From assembly GCA_013811855.1 (NCBI GenBank), contig JACCUL010000425.1:1-5425 (forward strand): 5,425 bases of DNA. The letters are read 5' to 3'. This DNA comes from Acidimicrobiia bacterium. Its GTDB lineage: Bacteria; Actinomycetota; Acidimicrobiia; Acidimicrobiales; Ilumatobacteraceae. The translations under genes were made by a program, and so were the position numbers. Under the pieces are notes generated by a model that saw only the letters and a list, made by a program, of their open reading frames with translations, did no database searches and was not told where the DNA came from. The first letter of the stretch is position 1. Each line of letters starts with the position of its first letter. Positions 1 to 4,366 of the stretch are shown here, one piece after another.

Positions 1-326
1 ACAAACACGCCGATTACCTCTTTCGGGAGGCGATGAAGCAAAGTGCAGTTCCGTGGTTGCGACGATGGTTGATGTGGGCTGCGGTAGCGCTTCGGACACT
101 CACGGTCAAGATCACGAAATCCCCTGATGGTACGGAGCGGCAGACAAAGCGTTGGAGTCGCATCATTCCATTGGCTCTCGTCGTGACGACCTATGGGCTC
201 TTGTCTGCCGCGATGGCGCTGGACGTCCCAGACCTCCGCCCGTCGTCAGGGCGGCCGGGATCTCGTGGCCTCTCACGCGGGGTGCCCCGCGTCGTCAGTG
301 CGGTCCGACTGGGTCGAGAACTTTGA
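1..326 (+). CDS. DUF1353-like protein, C-terminal part (5' end outside window)
   Basis: The frame is open from the left edge (first full codon at base 3), so the ATG at 33 is probably internal. The first visible residues read KHADYLFREAM, then VPWLRRWLMWAAVALR (visible residues 1-31). As I recall the family, this matches the C-terminal end of DUF1353 proteins: an ADxLFxEAM helix, then a VP..R..LMY.AVR helix. DUF1353 proteins are short, of unknown function, and found in phages and bacteria. After this end the frame continues about 75 residues, through a linker rich in charged residues and a hydrophobic stretch (about 54-71, IIPLALVVTTYGLLSAAM) that could span a membrane, to an Arg/Gly/Ser-rich tail. 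The tail looks like non-selected sequence and overlaps the convergent DUF2278 gene by 54 bp. The original stop may have been lost by a frameshift, or this may be an unusual tailed variant. The family call rests on remembered motifs only; I am fairly sure of the frame and less sure of the tail. Confidence 0.55.
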   Translation, partial: KHADYLFREAMKQSAVPWLRRWLMWAAVALRTLTVKITKSPDGTERQTKRWSRIIPLALVVTTYGLLSAAMALDVPDLRPSSGRPGSRGLSRGVPRVVSAVRLGREL

Positions 327-932
327 GAGGAAGACGTCGAAGCGCCCATCGGGTCTCTCTGTCATTGTCGCACCGTCCTGCCATGTCCCGTTCTCATCCC
401 ACCATTGGCTCCCGGCGGGATCACCCTGATTCTGATGGACGTTGTGCATGCCGAGGCCGCTGGTGAACGGTTCCCCGAACACCCAGGTCCGCCGACCCGG
501 GACGAGCATCGGCTCGAAGGCAGCGGCGGCGTCGAGGTTGGAGCCGAACGTCCAGGCTCGGCGGCGTGAGAGCGACGCGAGCAGGTTTGCCAGCCACCCA
601 TCGGGGGAGCGCGCGAAGATGCATCCGGGGCGGACAACGAACGCGACGTGGCGGAGATAGTCAAGAGCCCCGCTCGCGTCGTTTCGGGCCAGCTCGTGGT
701 ACCCCGGTGGAAACGTCGGTACCGGCTGAATCTCACCTGCGGAGGCGACAAGCACCTTCCACGCGACGCCAACCGTCGACTGCTTGCTGTCGACATCGAC
801 GGCAGCCCGGTAGCGTCCGGTCGGAGCATCGACTTCAAGGTTCACGTGGTACCAGCGGCCCTGACTGTCGGGCTGGTCGCGGTACACCTTGTGCAGAGTT
901 CCGAGGAGCACTCCGTAGCGGGCGAGCGGCAT
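273..932 (-). CDS. DUF2278 family protein (YukJ-like)
   Basis: This encodes a complete protein of 219 residues, the usual size for DUF2278/YukJ. Its molecular function is not established. Visible family features are the N-terminus MPLARYGVLLGT; a strand region with WYHVNLEV (27-34) and YRAAVDVDSK (41-50); LDYLRH (90-95); and the C-terminal signature GMHNVHQNQGDP (161-172), followed by WWDENGTWQDGA (177-188) and FLSKFSTQS (201-209). His163, His166, Asn168 and Asp186 are the likely functional residues, by inference from their conservation. The frame is open 53 codons further upstream, but the ATG at 932 is preferred: the family consensus begins there and a good Shine-Dalgarno lies 6 bases before it. 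The gene is flanked by long non-coding DNA upstream and a convergent neighbour downstream, so it is probably transcribed alone. No signal peptide is seen, so the protein is likely cytoplasmic. Base composition around it is lower in GC than the right half of the window. Confidence 0.88.
   Translation of the reverse strand: MPLARYGVLLGTLHKVYRDQPDSQGRWYHVNLEVDAPTGRYRAAVDVDSKQSTVGVAWKVLVASAGEIQPVPTFPPGYHELARNDASGALDYLRHVAFVVRPGCIFARSPDGWLANLLASLSRRRAWTFGSNLDAAAAFEPMLVPGRRTWVFGEPFTSGLGMHNVHQNQGDPAGSQWWDENGTWQDGATMTERPDGRFDVFLSKFSTQSDRTDDAGHPA
275..292. repeat. Perfect 8-bp inverted repeat across the convergent gene ends
   Basis: ACGCGGGG - TG - CCCCGCGT forms a perfect palindrome-like stem. It overlaps the last base of the DUF2278 stop codon and lies inside the region where the two convergent genes overlap. 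It could act as a bidirectional terminator, but neither strand has a T-run after it. It may therefore simply be a GC-rich palindrome or work without a U-tract. Confidence 0.4.
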
Positions 933-938
933 TCTTGT

Positions 939-946
939 CCCCTTCC
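939..946 (-). promoter_or_regulatory. Shine-Dalgarno of the DUF2278 gene
   Basis: On the minus strand this reads GGAAGGGG, six bases before the ATG at 932. It decides in favour of the internal start over the reading frame's first ATG at 1091, whose extra 53 residues are low-complexity and resemble no family. Confidence 0.7.
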
Positions 947-1177
947 GATCGGTCGAGCGGCGACGCCGTCCAGTCAATGTGCGAGTCAAAAGTTGCGCGC
1001 GCTGGCGGAGACACGCCAGCCCGGTGGACGCCAGAGTCGAGATTGCCGACGGAGATTCGACGTTCAGCCGCTTGACTAGTGACAGTCCCACGACGTCCTC
1101 GGCGATCAGTCGAGGCTGGGCGATTGGCGTCGACGAGGGTGCGAGCTCCAGTCAAGGGCCGTCGGCCACGTCCGATG

Positions 1178-1189
1178 ACACCGCGGTGT
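1178..1189. repeat. Perfect 12-bp palindrome ACACCGCGGTGT
   Basis: This palindrome of twelve bases has no spacer and lies in non-coding DNA about 245 bp upstream of the DUF2278 start. The form suits a dimeric regulator's operator, but a chance occurrence is possible and no partner gene is visible. Confidence 0.3.
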
Positions 1190-1432
1190 GAAGCGTCGAG
1201 GCACGCAGATCGAACCCGCAGGTGTTCGCTCGAGTTGTGCTGGAGCCGTGGCGGCTGCGAAGCCGATCTGCACCGATGTAAGTGGTTGCTCTTGCTGCGC
1301 GAATGGATGTCACAGGACTTGATGATGATGACCAAAGGGCAGCACTCTGGGGTTGACAGGCAGGAAGCGGGACACGGGCTACGAACGCCGCAGCCCGAGC
1401 TGACGCCATGCAGGGTTCGAAAGAGGAGCACT

Positions 1433-1523
1433 TGGCGGAAGGAGTGGGATTCGAACCCACGGAGGCCCGAAGGACCTCAACGGCTTTCGAGGCCGTCCCA
1501 TTCGTCCGCTCTGGCATCCTTCC
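1433..1523 (-). tRNA. tRNA-Ser (anticodon CGA)
   Basis: This is a class II tRNA reading UCG codons. Read on the minus strand, the acceptor stem is GGAAGGA (1523-1517) paired with TCCTTCC (1443-1437), a 7-bp perfect match. The anticodon stem ACGGC/GCCGT encloses the loop CTCGAAA, with anticodon CGA at 1489-1487. The long variable arm AGGTCC-TTCG-GGCCT is typical of serine tRNAs. The T-stem GTGGG/CCCAC carries the TTCGAAT loop. The discriminator base is G (1436), and the 3' CCA is encoded (1435-1433), unlike the second serine tRNA in this window. The 3' end points left, towards the lower-GC segment. tRNA 3' ends are common integration sites, but no duplicated tRNA fragment is visible in this window. 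Confidence 0.96.
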
Positions 1524-1531
1524 GGGGCCGG

Positions 1532-1537
1532 AGGCTA
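1532..1537 (-). promoter_or_regulatory. Candidate -10 box for tRNA-Ser(CGA)
   Basis: On the minus strand this reads TAGCCT, which fits the TANNNT -10 pattern of actinobacterial sigma-A promoters, and it ends 8 bases before the mature tRNA 5' end. No good -35 hexamer is seen 17-18 bp upstream. The 52-bp spacer between this tRNA and the divergent EVE gene must hold both promoters unless the EVE gene is transcribed from further left. Confidence 0.25.
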
Positions 1538-1575
1538 GCGGTCGGAGCCCGCCGGCCGTCTGCTAGCAAGGCCTT

Positions 1576-2037
1576 GTGGCGCGCTGGCTGGTGAAGTCCG
1601 AGCCCGACGAGTTCGGCTACGACGACCTGGTTGCCGCCGAGCGCGAGCAATGGGATGGCGTGCGCAGTTTCCAGGCCCGCAACTACCTGCGGGCGATGCG
1701 GCGCGGCGACCTGGCGATCTTCTACCACTCCAACGCCAAGCCGGCCGGGGCCGCCGGGGTGTGCAAGGTGGTCAAGGAGGCCGAGCCCGACCCGACGCAG
1801 TTCGATCCGGCGGCGAAGTACTACGACGCCACGGCGGACCCCGACGACCCGCGCTGGAGCGTCGTCACCGTCGCGCCGGTCCGCAAGTTCGCCCGCTTCG
1901 TGCCGCTGGACGAGCTGCGGTCGATGCCCGAGCTGGCCCGCTCGCCGCTGCTGGCCCGAGGCAACCGCCTGTCGGTGCTGCCCCTGACCGACGACGAGTT
2001 CGACGCCATCGTCGCCGCCGGGCGTCGCCGCCGCTGA
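1576..2037 (+). CDS. EVE domain protein (THYN1-like)
   Basis: This encodes 153 residues and is essentially one whole EVE domain (formerly DUF55, PUA-like fold; the human homologue is THYN1). The EVE family is thought to bind modified bases in nucleic acids; the specific ligand of this protein is unknown. Family motifs in order are WLVKSEP (4-10), WDGVRSFQARNYLRAM (26-41), GDLAIFYHSN (44-53), a GVCKVV strand (61-66), PRWSVVTV (92-99) and SPLLARGNRLSVLPLT (123-138). The start is GTG at 1576, because the protein begins right at the conserved first strand; the preceding AAGG (1568-1571) is close and weak as a ribosome binding site. The gene runs divergently from tRNA-Ser(CGA), 52 bp away. It converges on tadA, whose stop codon follows directly with no spacer. 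A soluble cytoplasmic protein is expected. Codon use is strongly GC-biased, as in the right part of the window. Confidence 0.93.
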   Translation: MARWLVKSEPDEFGYDDLVAAEREQWDGVRSFQARNYLRAMRRGDLAIFYHSNAKPAGAAGVCKVVKEAEPDPTQFDPAAKYYDATADPDDPRWSVVTVAPVRKFARFVPLDELRSMPELARSPLLARGNRLSVLPLTDDEFDAIVAAGRRRR

Positions 2038-2496
2038 TCATCGCCGGCGGGCGAGGAAGAACGTCCGCAGGAGCTCGCCGCCTCGGTCGGCGAGCACGCC
2101 GGCGGTGACCGGCAGCCGGTGGTTGAGCCGGCGGTCGGCGCAGATCTCGTAGAGGCTGGCGACCGCGCCGGCCTTGGGGTCGCTGGCGCCGAAGACGAGT
2201 CGACCGATCCGTGCGTTGACGATCGCGCCGGCGCACATCACGCACGGTTCAAGCGTGACGTACAGCGTGCACTCGTCGAGCCGCCAGTGCCCGACGACCT
2301 GCGACGCGTCGCGCAGGCCGAGGATCTCGGCGTGGGCCGTCGGGTCGCCGAGCGCCTCCCGCTCGTTGTGTCGGGCGGCGATCACCTCGCCACTGCGCAC
2401 GACGACGGCGCCGACGGGCACGTCGCCGTGCTCGAGGGCCGCTGCCGCCTCGGCCAGGGCGAGCTCCATGGCCGCCTCGTCGTCGAGCTCGTTCAC
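2038..2496 (-). CDS. tadA: tRNA-specific adenosine deaminase TadA
   Basis: This encodes 152 residues, normal for TadA. The enzyme converts adenosine 34 of tRNA-Arg(ACG) to inosine, allowing CGU/CGC/CGA decoding. The cytidine-deaminase fold is clear: GDVPVGAVVV (24-33); HAE (55-57), with His55 as zinc ligand and Glu57 as proton shuttle; and PCVMC (84-88), with Cys85 and Cys88 as the other zinc ligands. FGASDPKAGAVASL (102-115) and LNHRLPV (124-130) follow, as in bona fide TadA. The GTG at 2496 is chosen as start because GGAGGG lies 7 bases upstream and because its four bases GTGA overlap the vapC-like stop, suggesting translational coupling. An ATG nine codons later (2469) is the alternative. 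An upstream extension of the frame to 2961 is only the shadow of vapC. As I recall, tadA next to a serine tRNA is common in Actinobacteria; here a toxin-antitoxin pair lies between them. Confidence 0.95.
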   Translation of the reverse strand: MNELDDEAAMELALAEAAAALEHGDVPVGAVVVRSGEVIAARHNEREALGDPTAHAEILGLRDASQVVGHWRLDECTLYVTLEPCVMCAGAIVNARIGRLVFGASDPKAGAVASLYEICADRRLNHRLPVTAGVLADRGGELLRTFFLARRR

Positions 2497-2873
2497 GTGC
2501 CCACCCTCCAGTGCCGCACTCGCAGACCGAGCATCGGGAAGTCGGTCGGGTTCCCGGTCGTCAGCTCGGCGTCGATGTCGACGGCGGCGGCGATGAGGCA
2601 GTCGGCTCGTTGGAGCGTGACGCCCTGTCGAGCGAACGTGCGGCGCCACGTCCCGGCCACCTCGCCTTCGGTGACGCCGAGCGGCGCGATCCGCAGGGCG
2701 CGGAACAGCCGTCGGGCGAGCGGTGCTTCGTGGTCGCCGATCCCTCTCCAGATCTCCTCGACCGAGACGGCGCACGGCCACGGCTCGCCGCCGGTCGTGC
2801 GCATCTCGCGGATGCGTTGGGCTGCGGGCCGGCCCCGGAGCGCGTCGATCAGCACCGTCGAGTCGAGCAGCAT
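2493..2873 (-). CDS. vapC: PIN-domain ribonuclease, VapC-type toxin
   Basis: This encodes 126 residues, the typical VapC size. VapC toxins are Mg-dependent endoribonucleases of the PIN fold, many of which cut tRNAs or 23S rRNA and are held inactive by the VapB antitoxin. The sequence shows MLLDSTVLID (1-10, Asp4); SVEEIWRG (37-44, Glu39 or Glu40); ADCLIAAA (90-97, Asp91); and LTTGNPTDF (104-112, Asn108 and Asp111). All four catalytic acidic positions are present, so the enzyme looks intact. The ATG at 2873 is preferred because MLLDSTVLID is the canonical VapC start. A GTG at 2882 would add VAR and sit 2 bp after the antitoxin stop with GGGTGA before it, so it is a real alternative. The gene follows the antitoxin gene by 11 bp (2 bp with the GTG start) and its stop overlaps the tadA start (GTGA). 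Its RNA target cannot be read from the sequence. Confidence 0.9.
   Translation of the reverse strand: MLLDSTVLIDALRGRPAAQRIREMRTTGGEPWPCAVSVEEIWRGIGDHEAPLARRLFRALRIAPLGVTEGEVAGTWRRTFARQGVTLQRADCLIAAAVDIDAELTTGNPTDFPMLGLRVRHWRVGT
2504..2509 (-). promoter_or_regulatory. Shine-Dalgarno of tadA
   Basis: GGAGGG on the minus strand, 7 bases before the GTG at 2496, lies inside the last codons of the PIN-domain gene. It supports the GTG start and coupled translation with the toxin gene. Confidence 0.65.
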
Positions 2874-2884
2874 CCTCGCCACGC

Positions 2885-3115
2885 TCACCCGGCACGCCGG
2901 GGATCGGCGCGCTGCTCCCTGACCCACGTCGCGGGGTCGTCGTCCCAATCGTGGCCGGCACCGTCGATCGATCCGAGCACGGCCGCGATCTCGTCCCATC
3001 GGCGTTCGTCGTCGAGCGCCAGCCGGATCAGCGCGGTGATGAACGTGCTGCGCTGCCGAGCTCCGAGCCGAGCATCCAGCTCGGCGACAACGTCGTCGGG
3101 CAGCTGGATGTGCAT
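2885..3115 (-). CDS. vapB: Ribbon-helix-helix antitoxin, VapB-like
   Basis: This encodes 76 residues. The N-terminal part (about 1-34: MHIQLPDDVVAELDARLG, then RSTFITALIRLAL) has the short strand and two helices of a CopG/RHH DNA-binding domain. The acidic, tryptophan-containing C-terminus (HDWDDDPATWVREQR, 55-69) resembles the toxin-wrapping tail of actinobacterial VapB antitoxins. Its expected roles are to neutralise the adjacent PIN toxin by direct binding and to repress their shared operon. The ATG at 3115 is chosen because the RHH strand begins there. The frame extends upstream only through the tRNA gene, giving a meaningless product. The ribosome binding site is weak (TTGAGAC, about 6 bases before the start). 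The start lies 27 bp after the 3' end of tRNA-Ser(GGA), leaving no room for a normal promoter outside the tRNA gene. Confidence 0.87.
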   Translation of the reverse strand: MHIQLPDDVVAELDARLGARQRSTFITALIRLALDDERRWDEIAAVLGSIDGAGHDWDDDPATWVREQRADPRRAG

Positions 3116-3142
3116 GCATGTCTCAAGCTTGGCCCGCGGCGG

Positions 3143-3227
3143 CGGAGGGAGTGGGATTCGAACCCACGGTGGGTTGCCCCACACACGCTTTCCAAGCGTG
3201 CCGATTCGGCCGCTCTCGCATCCCTCC
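3143..3227 (-). tRNA. tRNA-Ser (anticodon GGA)
   Basis: This is a class II tRNA reading UCC and UCU codons. On the minus strand the acceptor stem GGAGGGA (3227-3221) pairs with TCCCTCC (3150-3144). The anticodon stem CACGC/GCGTG encloses the loop TTGGAAA, with anticodon GGA at 3193-3191. The long variable arm is GTGGG-GCAA-CCCAC. The T-arm is GTGGG-TTCGAAT-CCCAC. The discriminator is G (3143), and CCA is not encoded (the next bases are CCG), so it must be added enzymatically. Its last 22 bases before the discriminator/acceptor boundary region (3148-3169) are identical to 1441-1462 of tRNA-Ser(CGA). It lies directly upstream of, and on the same strand as, the vapBC-like pair and tadA, and probably shares their transcript. 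Confidence 0.96.
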
Positions 3228-3241
3228 CGGGAAGACCGCCG

Positions 3242-3247
3242 AGGGTA
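3242..3247 (-). promoter_or_regulatory. Candidate -10 box upstream of tRNA-Ser(GGA)
   Basis: On the minus strand this reads TACCCT, a TANNNT-type -10 box, ending 14 bases before the mature tRNA 5' end. That spacing allows a short leader removed by RNase P. No strong -35 is seen; TTCGCT lies 15 bp upstream, within the inverted repeat. A protein bound at the repeat would therefore sit over the promoter. This is suggestive only. Confidence 0.3.
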
Positions 3248-3257
3248 CCGCCGCTTC

Positions 3258-3298
3258 GCGTCAGCGAAGGTGGACGACAACTGCAGGTTCGCTGACGC
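3258..3298. repeat. 11-bp perfect inverted repeat, operator-like
   Basis: GCGTCAGCGAA at 3258-3268 and its exact reverse complement TTCGCTGACGC at 3288-3298 are separated by 19 bp. The left arm is also part of a compact hairpin, CTTCGC-GTCA-GCGAAG (3254-3269). The elements lie just upstream of the candidate tRNA-Ser(GGA) promoter, where a dimeric regulator such as an RHH antitoxin complex could bind. Confidence 0.55.
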
Positions 3299-3351
3299 AG
3301 AGCGCCGGTGGGACGGATCGCACCCAGATGCCGAGGCGGGTACGCTGACGC
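3286..3351 (-). repeat. Direct repeat GCGTCAGCG(A/T)ACC, two copies 53 bp apart
   Basis: On the minus strand, 3298-3286 reads GCGTCAGCGAACC and 3351-3339 reads GCGTCAGCGTACC: 12 of 13 bases are identical. Together with the inverted copy at 3258-3270 this gives three copies of one element between the exonuclease gene and tRNA-Ser(GGA). The 53-bp period is close to five helical turns, so the two direct copies would face the same side of the DNA. Confidence 0.55.
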
Positions 3352-3478
3352 GTCTCGCCGTGGGTGGTGAGGTGACGGTCGGGTCCTGTGCAACGGGTCC
3401 CCGCGAACCAGGTCAGGACCGGGAGGTAGCAGCCTTCAGCGGTTTCACCCGGGTGCCGCAGACCACCTGGCCGTCGCC

Positions 3479-4366
3479 TCAGCGCCCACGGCGGGCCACC
3501 ACCTCGCCGAGCGTCCTGGCCCGTTCGGCCAGGCGCGGCTCTCCGACGGCGATGGCCCAATCGTCGAATTCGGGCGTCGGGCCGCCCCACTCCCAGTCGT
3601 CGACGGTCCCGACGTCGACGTCCGTCTCGATGGTGGCGATCCTCCGGAACAGCACGGCCAGCTCGATGTCCCGCCGTAGCGTCGCCGCCAGCGTCGCCAC
3701 GTTGCGCACGCCGGGCACATCCCACTGGCCGGGCTGCTCCGGGATGCTCTCCAAGTGGCCGTAGCGGGCCAGCACCAGCGAGGCGCTCTTGGCGCCCCAG
3801 CCGGCGAGGCCGGGGAAGCCGTCGCTGCTGTCGCCGACGAGGCCGAGGTAGTCGGGGATCGACGCTGGCGGGACGCCGAACTTCGTCGTGATCGCGGCCT
3901 CGTCGAGCAGCTCGCGCTTGCGCCGGTCGAACTGGACGACGCGGGTTCCCTGCACGCACTGGCCGAGGTCCTTGTCCGGCGTCACGATCAGCACCTGCTC
4001 GACACGCTCGTCGGCGGCGGCCAGCTTCGCCGCGGCCCCGAGCGCATCGTCGGCCTCGTGCTCGACCATCGCCCACGTCGTGACACCCATGGCGACAAGT
4101 GCCTCCTCGACCATCGGGATCTGGGCCAGCAGCTCGGGCGGCATCCCGGCGCTCGTCTTGTAACCCGGCCACAGCTCGTTGCGGAAGCTCTCGATGACGT
4201 GGTCACTGGCCACGGCGACGTGCGTCGCCCCGTCGGCCAGCAACGTGAGGGTCGACATCAGCACGCCGGCAGTGGCCGCGAACGGGCCGGCGTCGGGTTC
4301 CTTGGCGGCGCGACCGAAGTTCTGCCGGAACAGCTCGTAGGTCCCGTCGACGAGGTGGACCTTCAC
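3479..4366 (-). CDS. Stand-alone 5'-3' exonuclease / flap endonuclease
   Basis: This encodes 295 residues homologous to the 5'-nuclease domain of DNA polymerase I, without a polymerase part. Such enzymes remove 5' flaps and RNA primers during replication and repair, using two metal ions. Visible motifs are LVDGTYELFR (5-14, Asp7); SDHVIESFRNELWPGYK (54-70, Asp55 and Tyr69-Lys70 of the usual R..YPxYK segment); EADDALGAAAKL (104-115, Glu104, Asp106, Asp107); TPDKDL (129-134, Asp131, Asp133); and the helix-3-turn-helix DYLGLVGDSSDGFPGLAGWGAKSA, starting at 172, with Asp179 and Asp182. The catalytic set looks complete. The GTG at 4366 is the start: GGAGG lies 10 bases upstream, the conserved VHLVDG strand follows at once, and GTGA overlaps the stop of the upstream GH18 gene. 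Mycobacteria have a comparable stand-alone enzyme (FenA), though this sequence looks like a different subgroup. Why it is coupled to a glycoside hydrolase is not evident. Confidence 0.92.
   Translation of the reverse strand: MKVHLVDGTYELFRQNFGRAAKEPDAGPFAATAGVLMSTLTLLADGATHVAVASDHVIESFRNELWPGYKTSAGMPPELLAQIPMVEEALVAMGVTTWAMVEHEADDALGAAAKLAAADERVEQVLIVTPDKDLGQCVQGTRVVQFDRRKRELLDEAAITTKFGVPPASIPDYLGLVGDSSDGFPGLAGWGAKSASLVLARYGHLESIPEQPGQWDVPGVRNVATLAATLRRDIELAVLFRRIATIETDVDVGTVDDWEWGGPTPEFDDWAIAVGEPRLAERARTLGEVVARRGR

Larger units (their letters stand above)
933..1432. other. 500-bp stretch without a convincing gene
   Basis: Reading frames here translate to Arg/Ser/Pro-rich sequence with no recognisable domain. 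They either run into the DUF2278 gene or through the neighbouring tRNA in antisense, so I call none. The stretch holds a perfect 12-bp palindrome (1178-1189) and two AGTCAA hexamers 12 bp apart (972-977 and 984-989; TTGACT on the minus strand). These lie 40-57 bp upstream of the DUF2278 start and could belong to its promoter, though no good -10 box follows them. A third AGTCAA is at 1150-1155. GC is clearly lower than to the right of the tRNA. This could be decayed accessory DNA on the 3' side of tRNA-Ser(CGA). Confidence 0.6.
3228..3478. other. Intergenic region between exonuclease gene and tRNA-Ser(GGA)
   Basis: These 251 bp show no convincing gene. Besides the GCGTCAGCG elements, the region holds a 10-bp palindrome CACCCGGGTG (3446-3455), 23 bp beyond the exonuclease stop, and a 7-bp inverted repeat GGTCCTG/CAGGACC (3382-3388 and 3414-3420). 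Either could contribute to a terminator for the exonuclease unit, but no T-run follows. Confidence 0.5.

Noticed and set aside
933..1091. 53-residue N-terminal extension of the DUF2278 protein
   Set aside because: The family consensus starts at the ATG at 932, which has a good Shine-Dalgarno. The extension is low-complexity.
1205..1271. 8-bp inverted repeat GCAGATCG / CGATCTGC
   Set aside because: The arms are short and 51 bp apart, within chance expectation.
1353..1385. TTGACA at 1353-1358 as a rightward promoter
   Set aside because: There is no TANNNT -10 at 16-18 bp, and it would transcribe the tRNA in antisense.
835..1431. Leftward 198-codon frame covering the gene-free stretch
   Set aside because: The composition is Ser/Arg/Cys-rich, there is no recognisable motif, it overlaps the DUF2278 start in another frame, and it begins next to the tRNA.
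1411..1432. GGTTCGAA next to tRNA-Ser(CGA) as a tRNA remnant or att site
   Set aside because: The flanks do not form a T-stem and do not match the tRNA 3' end beyond a few bases.
1079..1594. Rightward 171-codon frame ending past tRNA-Ser(CGA)
   Set aside because: Its only familiar-looking part, EWDSNPRRPEGPQ, is the well-known false translation of a tRNA-Ser gene in antisense. The rest is Arg-rich with no domain.
2511..3764. Long rightward 417-codon frame
   Set aside because: It is antisense to vapC, vapB, tRNA-Ser(GGA) and the exonuclease, contains the tRNA antisense artefact GSGIRTHGGLPHTRF, and is a GC-rich shadow.
3261..4172. Leftward 303-codon frame over the exonuclease gene
   Set aside because: It is an Arg/Gly-rich +1 shadow of the exonuclease, whose catalytic motifs are intact in the other frame.
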